Shown: positions 1 through 5,275, counted from the stretch's first letter. The stretch is 6,170 bases of DNA from Actinomycetes bacterium (GCA_021827225.1 JAKAXG010000279.1:1-6170); one strand, 5' to 3'. Notes: generated from the letters alone by a model not told the origin. A program made the numbers and translations.

Positions 1-398
1 CGGCGCTCAGCGCGGCGGACCTCTCGGCGGTGATCTCGGAGACCGGCACGTCGGGGCTCACCGTCATCGTGGACGACGCCGAGATGCTCGCCGACGCCCC
101 CATCGGGGAGGTGCTCTCGGCGTTCGTCAGGGCGGCACGGGACCGCCGGTCGGCGCTGGTCATCAGCGGGGCGTCCGGGGAGCTGGGCCAGTTCCGGGGG
201 TTCATACCGGAGGTGCGTAAGGCCCGGGCCGGGCTCCTCCTGTGCCCGTCGTCGACCGCCGACGGCGACGTGCTCGGCGTCCGGCTGCCGCGCACCAGCC
301 TCTTCTCGGGGCCCCCGGGGCGGGGGGTGCTGGTCGCCGGCGGGGAGATGACCCTCGTACAGGTGCCTTTCGACGACATCGATATGGCCTCGGGATAG
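1..398 (+). CDS. eccC: EccC/FtsK-SpoIIIE type VII secretion ATPase, C-terminal end (partial)
   Basis: The reading frame is open from the left edge (first full codon at 3) to TAG at 396-398, so only the last 131 residues are present. A hydrophobic strand ending in two aspartates (LTVIVDDAEML, codons about 57-89) is a Walker B-like motif. Near the end, LGVRLPR followed by GPPGRGVLV and then LVQVP is the hallmark ending of the last ATPase domain of actinobacterial EccC proteins. EccC is the membrane-anchored motor of ESX/type VII secretion; in the family, the C-terminal ATPase module is the one reported to receive the C-terminal signal of WXG100 substrates. The WXG100 gene immediately downstream on the same strand supports this. 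The Walker A part and the membrane segments lie outside the window. Alternative: another FtsK/SpoIIIE protein such as an FHA-fused EssC-like form, which would have the same role. The family call is confident; the exact subtype is not. Confidence 0.88.
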   Translation, partial: ALSAADLSAVISETGTSGLTVIVDDAEMLADAPIGEVLSAFVRAARDRRSALVISGASGELGQFRGFIPEVRKARAGLLLCPSSTADGDVLGVRLPRTSLFSGPPGRGVLVAGGEMTLVQVPFDDIDMASG

Positions 399-424
399 CC
401 AAGAGACGCCGGTGGTACTAATGT
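396..424 (+). promoter_or_regulatory. Candidate promoter for the WXG100 gene, overlapping the eccC stop
   Basis: TAGCCA at 396-401 (4 of 6 to TTGACA) is separated by 17 bases from TAATGT at 419-424, which fits the TAnnnT form of an actinobacterial -10. A transcript would start near 431 and leave a leader of about 34 bases containing the Shine-Dalgarno sequence at 451-455. This would let the abundant WXG100 protein be made independently of the ATPase. It is a pattern match only; read-through from eccC is equally possible. Confidence 0.38.
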
Positions 425-450
425 CCAACCCGGAGAAGTGCTGACAAATC

Positions 451-457
451 GGAGGTG
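451..457 (+). promoter_or_regulatory. Ribosome binding site deciding the WXG100 start
   Basis: GGAGGTG lies 7 to 9 bases before the GTG at 465. An upstream in-frame GTG at 438 would put this Shine-Dalgarno sequence inside the gene and add nine residues unlike a WXG100 N-terminus, so 465 is preferred. Confidence 0.8.
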
Positions 458-464
458 GGGACAA

Positions 465-755
465 GTGGCGGCGATTTCGGTAACGCCGGAGCAGCTCCAG
501 CAGATCTCGGCCCAGCTGAGCAACGGGGCCGGGGAGATCGAGTCGATCCTCGGTCAACTGGCGGGGTACGTGAGCCCGCTGCACAGCGACTGGGTCGGCC
601 AGGCGCAGGCCCGGTTCGAGGCCCTGTGGACGGAGTGGCAGAACAGCGCCCGGGGCCTGCACGAGGCTCTCACCGGCATCTCCCAGCTGACCCAGCAGGC
701 CGGGTCCGCCTACGAGAGCAACGAGCAGAACATCGCCTCCACCTTCAGGGCCTAG
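465..755 (+). CDS. WXG100 family (ESAT-6-like) type VII secretion protein
   Basis: This 96-residue protein has the length of the WXG100 family. It starts MAAISVTPEQL, forms two predicted amphipathic helices, and has W43-V44-G45 at the turn between them. The second helix ends with Y83-E-S-N-E87, the YxxxD/E general secretion signal. There is no signal peptide and no cysteine, as is usual. Such proteins form four-helix-bundle dimers and are exported by the EccC machine, as substrates or as structural partners. The gene lies 66 bases after the eccC end, on the same strand. The usual tandem partner gene is not next to it, so the protein may form homodimers or pair with something encoded elsewhere. 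The family call is firm; the specific cargo or role is unknown. Confidence 0.95.
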   Translation: MAAISVTPEQLQQISAQLSNGAGEIESILGQLAGYVSPLHSDWVGQAQARFEALWTEWQNSARGLHEALTGISQLTQQAGSAYESNEQNIASTFRA

Positions 756-773
756 CCGGAGCGGGCGCCGCAG

Positions 774-1541
774 CTACAGCCTGATCCTCTCACCGCGCAG
801 GGCCTGGCTCAGGACCCGGCGCACCCGGTCGGGGCCGGCCGGGGCCGCCCACCGGCCGAGGGGTGCGCCCTCGGCCACGCCGAGGCCGATCCAGCGGGGC
901 GGGTCCCCAGGGGTGGTGTCGAAGATCGTCAGCCGCTGCTGCAGCAACGGGCCGTCAGGGGAAATGACGGCCGCCGTCTCCACGACCGGGGGTAATGCCC
1001 GGGAAAAAGTGCCGTCCGATTCGGCTGCGGCCCACTCCGGCCCCCCTTGCGCCAGTGGCGGCCGGGGATCGCCGCCGGCGGGGAGCCCGCCGAGATCGCA
1101 CCAGTCGATCAGATCGCCGAGCAGGTCCTCCACCGGGACCAGCCGGGCGTCGTAGCCGCCCGCGCCGGGCAGCAGGTCGAGCACCAGGTCCGTGGCGCCC
1201 AACCGGCCCAGGAGTATCCGGTCCGGTCCCATCACCTGCGGCGAGGGGGGGACGGCCGAACGGGGGTCCGCCGGCGGGCAGGCCACCAGCGAGCGGGCGG
1301 CGGCCGCCGCCTCGAGCAGGTCGAGGAAGCGGCCCACGGGCCGCCAGCCTTCACCCGAGTGGAGCATGAGCCCCCTGCGGGCCAGGGCGGCCACCACATC
1401 GCCGGCCGGGGTGATAGCCGCTCCCGGCCGGGGCGCCATCAGCGGTTGCAGGAAGCCCCGCTCGCCGATACCGCCGAGGCGCAGCTCCGACGACGTGAAT
1501 TGGCCCAGCCGCCGGCCGGCGGTCAGGTCAGGGCCGTCCAT
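774..1541 (-). CDS. Possible EspG-like type VII secretion accessory protein (uncharacterised)
   Basis: This 255-residue soluble protein is the last gene of the minus-strand cassette. The ATG at 1541 lies inside the end of the PH-like gene: its first 14 bases overlap that gene's last 14, which suggests translational coupling. No good Shine-Dalgarno sequence sits at the right distance; GGAGAGAG at 1558-1565 is too far. I do not recognise the protein outright. Its size, the early LTAGRRLGQ segment, the block AALARRGLML at 51-60, a central alternating hydrophobic/charged region (IL-LGRLGATDLVLDLLP, 109-125) and a final GRWAAP...VRRVLSQAL helix (229-248) recall the layout of EspG proteins, cytosolic chaperones that bind WXG/PE-PPE substrates. 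No decisive motif is visible. There are no membrane segments or signal peptide. It runs convergently into the WXG100 gene with 18 bases between stops. The gene is sound; the EspG assignment is a hypothesis from layout and context. Confidence 0.72.
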   Translation of the reverse strand: MDGPDLTAGRRLGQFTSSELRLGGIGERGFLQPLMAPRPGAAITPAGDVVAALARRGLMLHSGEGWRPVGRFLDLLEAAAAARSLVACPPADPRSAVPPSPQVMGPDRILLGRLGATDLVLDLLPGAGGYDARLVPVEDLLGDLIDWCDLGGLPAGGDPRPPLAQGGPEWAAAESDGTFSRALPPVVETAAVISPDGPLLQQRLTIFDTTPGDPPRWIGLGVAEGAPLGRWAAPAGPDRVRRVLSQALRGERIRL

Positions 1542-2091
1542 ACCGGGCCGCGAACTGCTCTCTCCAGGCGGCCAGCCCGCCGGGCTGGCTGGCCCGCCAG
1601 GCCACCTCCACCCGCTTGAAGACCGCCTGCATCGGGGGGGCACCGTCGGAGTGGCTCAGCTCGCCCCGGGCGTAGGCGGGGATGACCACGCCCCGGAGAG
1701 CCATTCCCGAAGCCCGGTCCTCATCCTTGACGAGCCACATCAAGCCGACCCCGCCGGAGAGAGCCGTCACCGCCTCGATGTCTGTTCCCCAGCCCCACTG
1801 GAGGGCCACGCCCCCATCCGTCTGGAGCAGGGCCCGCCGGTCGGTCGCCACCAGCGAGCCGGTCGGCCCGGCGGCGGCGACGTCCGGGCGGGGGGCGTCG
1901 ACCACGAACTCGACGGCGGTCACCGGACCCACCCGCACGGCGAAGCGCTCCCCCGGTTCCAGGGTTCCGTCGATCAGCGCCGGGTCGCTCAGGGATCCGG
2001 CCTCGAACTGGGCGGCCCACTCGAACAACTCGGCGACGAGCGGGGAGACCGGGCCTGCTCCCTTCTCGGACCTCGACCGCCGGAAGGCCAC
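1528..2091 (-). CDS. PH-like (bPH/GRAM-type) domain protein, paralogue of the 4372-3848 gene
   Basis: This 187-residue protein begins at a GTG (2091), only 3 bases after the stop of the large WXG-fold gene. After an N-terminal helix with W25, it carries LEPGER at 44-49, ATDRR at 82-86, paired tryptophans W99 and W101, and DI at 104-105, and it ends with GGLAAW at 171-176. The series of a charged LEPGER strand, a TDRR-type strand and a W-x-W-x-DI strand is typical of bacterial pleckstrin-homology-like domains. The same motifs occur in the same order in the gene at 4372-3848, so the two are paralogues. There is no membrane segment or signal peptide, so it probably acts in the cytosol. From its position directly after a candidate effector it could be a chaperone, an adaptor or, less likely, an immunity protein. 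The gene is certain, the fold is likely, and the function is unknown. Confidence 0.85.
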   Translation of the reverse strand: MAFRRSRSEKGAGPVSPLVAELFEWAAQFEAGSLSDPALIDGTLEPGERFAVRVGPVTAVEFVVDAPRPDVAAAGPTGSLVATDRRALLQTDGGVALQWGWGTDIEAVTALSGGVGLMWLVKDEDRASGMALRGVVIPAYARGELSHSDGAPPMQAVFKRVEVAWRASQPGGLAAWREQFAARYGRP

Positions 2092-2094
2092 GTC

Positions 2095-3492
2095 TCAGAG
2101 CAGCCCGGTGAGGAACTGGCCGGCCGACTGCAGCCCGGACTCGACGTCCCGGCCGGCGGTCCCGATGCCCGACGCCACGGAGTGCCCCGCGGCGTCGACG
2201 CCCGAGGAGACCTCATGGCCGGCCCAGCTCAGGCCGGCGTCCACCTGGTGGTTCACCCAGGCGTCGGCGCGCCCGAGGGCGTGGTAGCCGGCGAGCAGAC
2301 CGTGGCCGACGTCCGCTCCCCACTGCTTGATCCGAGCCCAGTGCTGAACTGTCCACTCGGCCCCGAAATAGAGGGCGGTGCCGGCCACGAGCACCTCGCC
2401 GACGACCGGGATCGGCGCGGCCACGGCGTCGATGCCGACGACGCCGAGGGCCGCCTCGCCCACCGACGTGCCGGTCGCGGCCAGGCCCAGCCCAGCCAGG
2501 TTGACCCCGGCCATGGCCTTGTCGGTACCGCTCGACTGGCCGTCGGCGAGGACCAGGACGTCCGACGCCACCGCCGCCACCACGCCCACCTTGCCGAGGA
2601 TGTCCAGCCCGGCGGCGATCTTGCCGGCCGGCACGGCATTGAGACCGGTCGCGGCGTTGGCCATGTCGCCCCAGGCCTCGTCGGCGACGTCGGCTTCGAA
2701 CTGGAACTTGGCCCGCAGGGCCTCGGCGCTGTTCTCCCCCCCGCTGGCGACAGCCTCCTCGACCGCCTTCCACTGCTTCGGATACATCTTGGCCAGGGCG
2801 CTCAGGTCACTGGAGTTGATGGCCTCCATGACGTTCCAGGTCCTCATCGCCGAGTTGCCCTGGAGGGTCACGCCCAGGGCTCCGAGCATGGTTCCAGGTC
2901 CGCCCATGAGATCGAGGAACTTGTGCAGGGCGGTGGCCTTCAGGTCCTCCGTGACGGTGGCCAGCCTGGCGGCGCACACCCGGGCCGCCGCCTGCGCGTC
3001 GTGGCAGGCATTCGCGGCGGCCACCCCGGCCCGGTCGCAGGCCGAGTTGAGGCGGCCGGCGGCGGCACCGACCGCCGAGTCGAGCCGGCCCTGGGCGCCC
3101 CTGCCCTGCGCCGGCTCGCTCTGGAGCCGCATCATGGTGGCGCTGTACTCGACCTCGGCGCTGGTGTAGTCCGACGCCGCGGCGCGGGCCGCGGCCTGCG
3201 CCTGGTGGAGAGCCGAGGCGTAGGCCGACAGGGCGGCGGCGGCCTCCCGATGATGCGCGGCCAGGCTGCGCAGGCCGTCACGGACCGACGAGACCGAACC
3301 GGCGAAGTCGGCGGCGGCCGGTCCCCGCCAGTGCGCCTCCACCGAGGCGGCGGCGGACGACACCTGCCCGGCGGCCGCCTCGAGGGTTCCGGCCGCGGTG
3401 TTCAGCCCGTGGGCCGCCGAGGAGATGGCGACCGGATCACCCTGCGGGTAGGGAAGCCCGGGGCCCCCGCCGCCCCCCGCCTCGATCAGCAC
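2095..3492 (-). CDS. Large WXG-fold type VII secretion substrate with hydrophobic core and 11-residue-repeat tail
   Basis: This is a 465-residue protein with a GTG start (3492). A GAGGT Shine-Dalgarno sequence overlaps the previous stop, and the genes are 3 bases apart. A Gly/Pro leader (5-20) precedes a WXG100-like alanine-rich helical hairpin (about 20-105) with W55-R-G57 at the turn. Y109-T-S-A-E113 after it matches the YxxxD/E secretion signal. A second alanine-rich helical region (140-180) holds C152, C163 and C173. A tryptophan/charged segment follows (190-285), then a glycine-rich hydrophobic stretch (286-376) able to enter membranes. The tail (413-465) is built of 11-residue repeats. 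No nuclease, protease or ADP-ribosyltransferase motif is visible. I infer an exported effector or membrane-active structural protein. The layout resembles WXG-headed T7SS proteins of other actinobacteria, but the C-terminal half matches no family I recognise. Confidence 0.88.
   Translation of the reverse strand: MLIEAGGGGGPGLPYPQGDPVAISSAAHGLNTAAGTLEAAAGQVSSAAASVEAHWRGPAAADFAGSVSSVRDGLRSLAAHHREAAAALSAYASALHQAQAAARAAASDYTSAEVEYSATMMRLQSEPAQGRGAQGRLDSAVGAAAGRLNSACDRAGVAAANACHDAQAAARVCAARLATVTEDLKATALHKFLDLMGGPGTMLGALGVTLQGNSAMRTWNVMEAINSSDLSALAKMYPKQWKAVEEAVASGGENSAEALRAKFQFEADVADEAWGDMANAATGLNAVPAGKIAAGLDILGKVGVVAAVASDVLVLADGQSSGTDKAMAGVNLAGLGLAATGTSVGEAALGVVGIDAVAAPIPVVGEVLVAGTALYFGAEWTVQHWARIKQWGADVGHGLLAGYHALGRADAWVNHQVDAGLSWAGHEVSSGVDAAGHSVASGIGTAGRDVESGLQSAGQFLTGLL
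2098..2256 (-). repeat. Five 11-residue (33-bp) repeats encoding the effector tail
   Basis: Residues 413-465 of the large WXG-fold protein divide into VNHQVDAGLSW, AGHEVSSGVDA, AGHSVASGIGT, AGRDVESGLQS and a truncated AGQFLTGLL. The shared pattern is A-G-[HR]-x-V-x-S-G-hydrophobic-x-x. An 11-residue period gives three helical turns, so the valine, glycine and hydrophobic positions line up on one face, as in membrane-binding hendecad helices. The DNA units have diverged, so this is an old amplification or selected protein periodicity, not a fresh tandem repeat. Confidence 0.75.
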
Positions 3493-3495
3493 GGT

Positions 3496-3783
3496 CTACC
3501 TCGGGGTGGCGGCCCGGGCCACGTTGCGGTCGGTCGCGCTGTAGTGGGCGGCGGCCCTGGCCACCGCCTTCGACAGGCCCGTCAGGGTCAGGGCCGCGGA
3601 GCCGTCGGCGCTGCGCAGGGCGTCGCACAGGTCCGAGATGGCCGACGCCAGTCCGGCGTCACCGGCCGCGTTCCCGGCGGCCGAGAGCGGGCCGGCGTAG
3701 TCAGCGATGGCGCCGCTCACGTCAGATGTGATGCTGCCGAAGCTGGGAATGTCCATCCCGCTGGCATCCGCATATATCCGCAC
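3496..3783 (-). CDS. Small EspC/WXG-like type VII secretion protein with YxxxD signal
   Basis: This 95-residue protein starts at GTG 3783, placed by an excellent Shine-Dalgarno sequence (GGAGGG at 3790-3795, 6 bases upstream). It is a mostly helical, Ala/Ser/Gly-rich protein with one cysteine (C53). It ends with a helix containing AAAHYSATD, where Y81-x-x-x-D85 is the type VII general secretion signal. There is no W-x-G motif, so it is not a classical WXG100 protein. Size, composition and the terminal Y-x-x-x-D helix fit the EspC-like or other WXG-superfamily small T7SS proteins. It lies 3 bases before the large WXG-fold gene, as expected for a co-secreted partner: PE/PPE and LXG systems also place a small helical partner before the large substrate. 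The T7SS link is well supported; the exact family is uncertain. Confidence 0.82.
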   Translation of the reverse strand: MRIYADASGMDIPSFGSITSDVSGAIADYAGPLSAAGNAAGDAGLASAISDLCDALRSADGSAALTLTGLSKAVARAAAHYSATDRNVARAATPR

Positions 3784-3789
3784 CTGGGT

Positions 3790-3832
3790 CCCTCCAGTTA
3801 GGCGCAGAAGGCTCCGATACCGGCGGATCTTA
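3790..3832 (-). promoter_or_regulatory. Ribosome binding site and candidate -10 of the effector operon
   Basis: On the minus strand, GGAGGG (3795-3790) stands 6 bases before GTG 3783, a strong ribosome binding site. Further upstream TAAGAT (3832-3827) fits an actinobacterial -10 and would start transcription near 3820, giving a leader of about 37 bases. No convincing -35 is visible. The surrounding 64-base gap is noticeably less GC-rich than the genes. The RBS is firm; the promoter is tentative. Confidence 0.5.
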
Positions 3833-3847
3833 CCCCTTTTCGACCCG

Positions 3848-4372
3848 TTACACCCGGGCCGGCAGGTCGGCCAGCCACTGGTCGAGCCCGCCCCTGAAAT
3901 CCACGAAGGTGGCCTCGACCGCCAGCCAGGCGGAGGCGGCCTCGAGCGGGCGGGGACCCTGAACGGTGGGCGAGCGGTCGGTGGCCACGACGTCGACGAC
4001 CTCGGCGCCCTCCGCCGGCTCGATCACGACGCCCTGCAGGTCGGCCAGGGCCCGCACACTGGAGATGTCCGCCCACCTCCACTCGTGGAGGACCTTCATC
4101 CCGTTGCTGACGATGAACAACCTGGTGTCGGTGGCGTAGGCACCCCCGAGCGGATGCCCGAGCCTCGAGGTGGAGCCCCATCCGGCCGGCTGGGCCGCGA
4201 TCCGGCTGCTCTCCACCTGCGCGTGGCCGACCTGCCGGGTGTGCACCGACAGCCGCTCCCCCGGCTCCAGCTTGGGTTTGCGGATGGCAAAGTGGCGGAC
4301 CTTACCGGCGTGGTAGAGGTCGTTCCACTGCTCGAGGTCGCGCAGCACCTGCTGCACATCGGGGGTCGCCAT
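3848..4372 (-). CDS. PH-like (bPH/GRAM-type) domain protein, paralogue of the 2091-1528 gene
   Basis: This is a 174-residue protein read from ATG 4372; a GTG one codon upstream is also in frame. An N-terminal helix with W16 is followed by LEPGER at 35-40, ATDTR at 80-84, W98-R-W100-A-D102-I103 and GGLDQW at 161-166. From the ATD to the DI motif the distance is 22 residues, identical to the paralogue at 2091-1528. This motif series is typical of bacterial PH-like domains, small beta-sandwich modules that bind proteins or lipids. It has no membrane segment or signal peptide. It stands upstream of the effector operon in the same direction with a 64-base gap, so the two paralogues bracket the two candidate secreted proteins. 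I infer a cytosolic adaptor or chaperone of the secretion system. The paralogy is clear; the function is not known. Confidence 0.86.
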   Translation of the reverse strand: MATPDVQQVLRDLEQWNDLYHAGKVRHFAIRKPKLEPGERLSVHTRQVGHAQVESSRIAAQPAGWGSTSRLGHPLGGAYATDTRLFIVSNGMKVLHEWRWADISSVRALADLQGVVIEPAEGAEVVDVVATDRSPTVQGPRPLEAASAWLAVEATFVDFRGGLDQWLADLPARV

Positions 4373-4379
4373 CACCGGA

Positions 4380-4397
4380 ACGGTAGCCCCCTACGCT
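4380..4397. promoter_or_regulatory. Back-to-back divergent leaderless-type -10 elements
   Basis: TACCGT on the minus strand (4385-4380) ends 7 bases before ATG 4372, and TACGCT on the plus strand (4392-4397) ends 7 bases before GTG 4405. Both are TAnnnT -10 elements at the distance that gives leaderless transcripts, common in actinobacteria. Neither gene has a Shine-Dalgarno sequence at normal spacing. No clear -35 is seen for either. The two hexamers are only 6 bases apart, so RNA polymerase could serve only one side at a time. Confidence 0.45.
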
Positions 4398-4404
4398 GTC
4401 GGTC

Positions 4405-5217
4405 GTGGCCGGGGTGCTGGCGCTGGCGTACGTGGTGCTGCTCGGCCTGGCCGGCTACACGCTGGTCAGGCTGTACCGCGCCAACACCACGACCGGGGCC
4501 GGACCGGCCTCCACGCCGACGCCCGACCTGGGCGCGCTCCTGTACTCCGAGGAGCACCGGGTCGCCCGCCGCCGGGCGGTGGCCGCCGGTGCCGGGGTGG
4601 TGGCCGTGCTCGCCGCCGGGGGGTTCGTGGCGGTGATCGTCGGCGCCACCGGGGCGGCGTGGGGTCTGCTCGGGGCCGGAGCGGCCCTCGGTGCCGGCGC
4701 GGCGGCCGCCGCCGGGTCCCCGGCCCCCGGGCTCAGGGTGCACGCCGGCGGGCTGCGCCTCGGATACCTGGCCGGCGCCGGGCGGGACCGGCCGGGCCTG
4801 GCGGAGAGGTTCGGGGCCGTCCGCCCGTCCGTGTCGTTGTCGGCCTCCGACATCGTCGACGTCGAGGTCATCGAGGGTGCGGACCGCATCCGGGCGGTGC
4901 GGCAGGACCTGCGTGCCTGCGCCCCGCTGCGACCGGCCGGGGGGCCCGGTGCCCGGATGAAACCCCTCGGGGACTTCTACTCGCCGGGCCTGCCGGCCGC
5001 GCTGCACGTGCGGATCCGGCCGGACCGGGTACCGGAGGTGCCGACCCGGCGGGTAGCGGCCGGCCTGTGGCGCACGACCACCACCCACGCCCTCCTGTGG
5101 TCGGGCCCGGAGTTCCTGGTCGGGGTCCTCCACCCTCGGGAGCTGCTGGCGGTGCTCGGCGACGCCTTCCCCGGGGCCACCCCGGCCGGAGGGCCCGATC
5201 ACCACGAGCCGGCCTGA
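4405..5217 (+). CDS. Three-helix membrane protein with soluble, possibly PH-like, C-terminal domain
   Basis: This 270-residue protein starts at GTG 4405, chosen because it leads straight into a hydrophobic helix and has a -10 7 bases upstream. Membrane segments lie at about 2-22, 57-80 and 82-104; the positive clusters R22-R25 and R52-R58 flank them. The soluble part (105-270) contains strand-like segments: GLRVHAGGLRLGYL, then VSLSASDIVDVEVIEG (143-158), and a late ALLWSGPEFLVGVLHPRELLAVL (229-251). A strand, a DI-V-V strand and a final helix after an HP/DP turn are the order seen in bacterial PH-like domains, but no signature settles it. It diverges from the PH-like gene at 4372 and may share its regulation, so it could be a membrane partner of the cassette. 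I do not recognise it as any Ecc core component. The gene is confident; the fold is tentative and the function unknown. Confidence 0.82.
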   Translation: MAGVLALAYVVLLGLAGYTLVRLYRANTTTGAGPASTPTPDLGALLYSEEHRVARRRAVAAGAGVVAVLAAGGFVAVIVGATGAAWGLLGAGAALGAGAAAAAGSPAPGLRVHAGGLRLGYLAGAGRDRPGLAERFGAVRPSVSLSASDIVDVEVIEGADRIRAVRQDLRACAPLRPAGGPGARMKPLGDFYSPGLPAALHVRIRPDRVPEVPTRRVAAGLWRTTTTHALLWSGPEFLVGVLHPRELLAVLGDAFPGATPAGGPDHHEPA

Positions 5218-5226
5218 CGGCGGGCC

Positions 5227-5262
5227 GGGCGGGCGCCGGCCGGATGGGCGGGCGCCGTCCGG
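5227..5262 (+). repeat. 17-bp imperfect direct repeat, 19-bp period
   Basis: GGGCGGGCGCCGGCCGG (5227-5243) recurs as GGGCGGGCGCCGTCCGG (5246-5262), identical at 16 of 17 positions. It lies just after the stop of the membrane protein gene. Low sequence complexity in GC-rich DNA could produce this by chance or by slippage. Confidence 0.6.
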
Positions 5263-5275
5263 CCAAGCTGGCCGG
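5259..5275 (+). terminator. Strong GC hairpin between the membrane protein and M1 genes
   Basis: CCGGCCA-AGC-TGGCCGG is a perfect 7-bp stem with a 3-base loop, 41 bases past the stop at 5217 and 32 bases before the ATG at 5307. It has no T-run, so it is either a GC-type terminator without a U-tract or a structure in the leader of the next gene. Its left arm shares TCCGGCC with another possible stem (GGCCGGA at 5238-5244 with TCCGGCC at 5258-5264). Confidence 0.4.

Noticed and set aside
421..444. Seven-codon micro-ORF (MSNPEKC) before the WXG100 gene
   Set aside because: It has no ribosome binding site, and its ATG lies within the likely -10 element, so it would not be in the transcript.
756..773. 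Bidirectional terminator between the convergent WXG100 and EspG-like genes
   Set aside because: Only 18 bases separate the stops. The sole symmetry is a short GGCGCC core with no usable stem and loop and no T-run.
1542..1643. Upstream ATG (1643) as the start of the EspG-like gene
   Set aside because: It would overlap the PH-like gene by about 115 bases and add a Pro/Ser/Arg-rich segment that is the out-of-frame shadow of that gene; ATG 1541 gives a typical 14-base coupled overlap.
2095..3492. Polymorphic toxin with nuclease or similar C-terminal domain
   Set aside because: The C-terminal region has no HNH, Ntox, ADP-ribosyltransferase or protease-like residues; it is a hydrophobic stretch followed by hendecad repeats.
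1192..3801. An 869-codon open frame on the plus strand, opposite the minus-strand operon
   Set aside because: It is the mirror frame kept open by strong G/C third-position bias. Its product is low-complexity Gly/Arg/Pro/His-rich with no domain, while the minus-strand frames show conserved motifs, ribosome binding sites and tight gene spacing.
3707..4636. A 309-codon plus-strand frame across the operon start and the PH-like gene
   Set aside because: It crosses a gene boundary, an intergenic region and a divergent promoter, and its product is Arg/Pro-rich without motifs; it is a shadow of the minus-strand genes.
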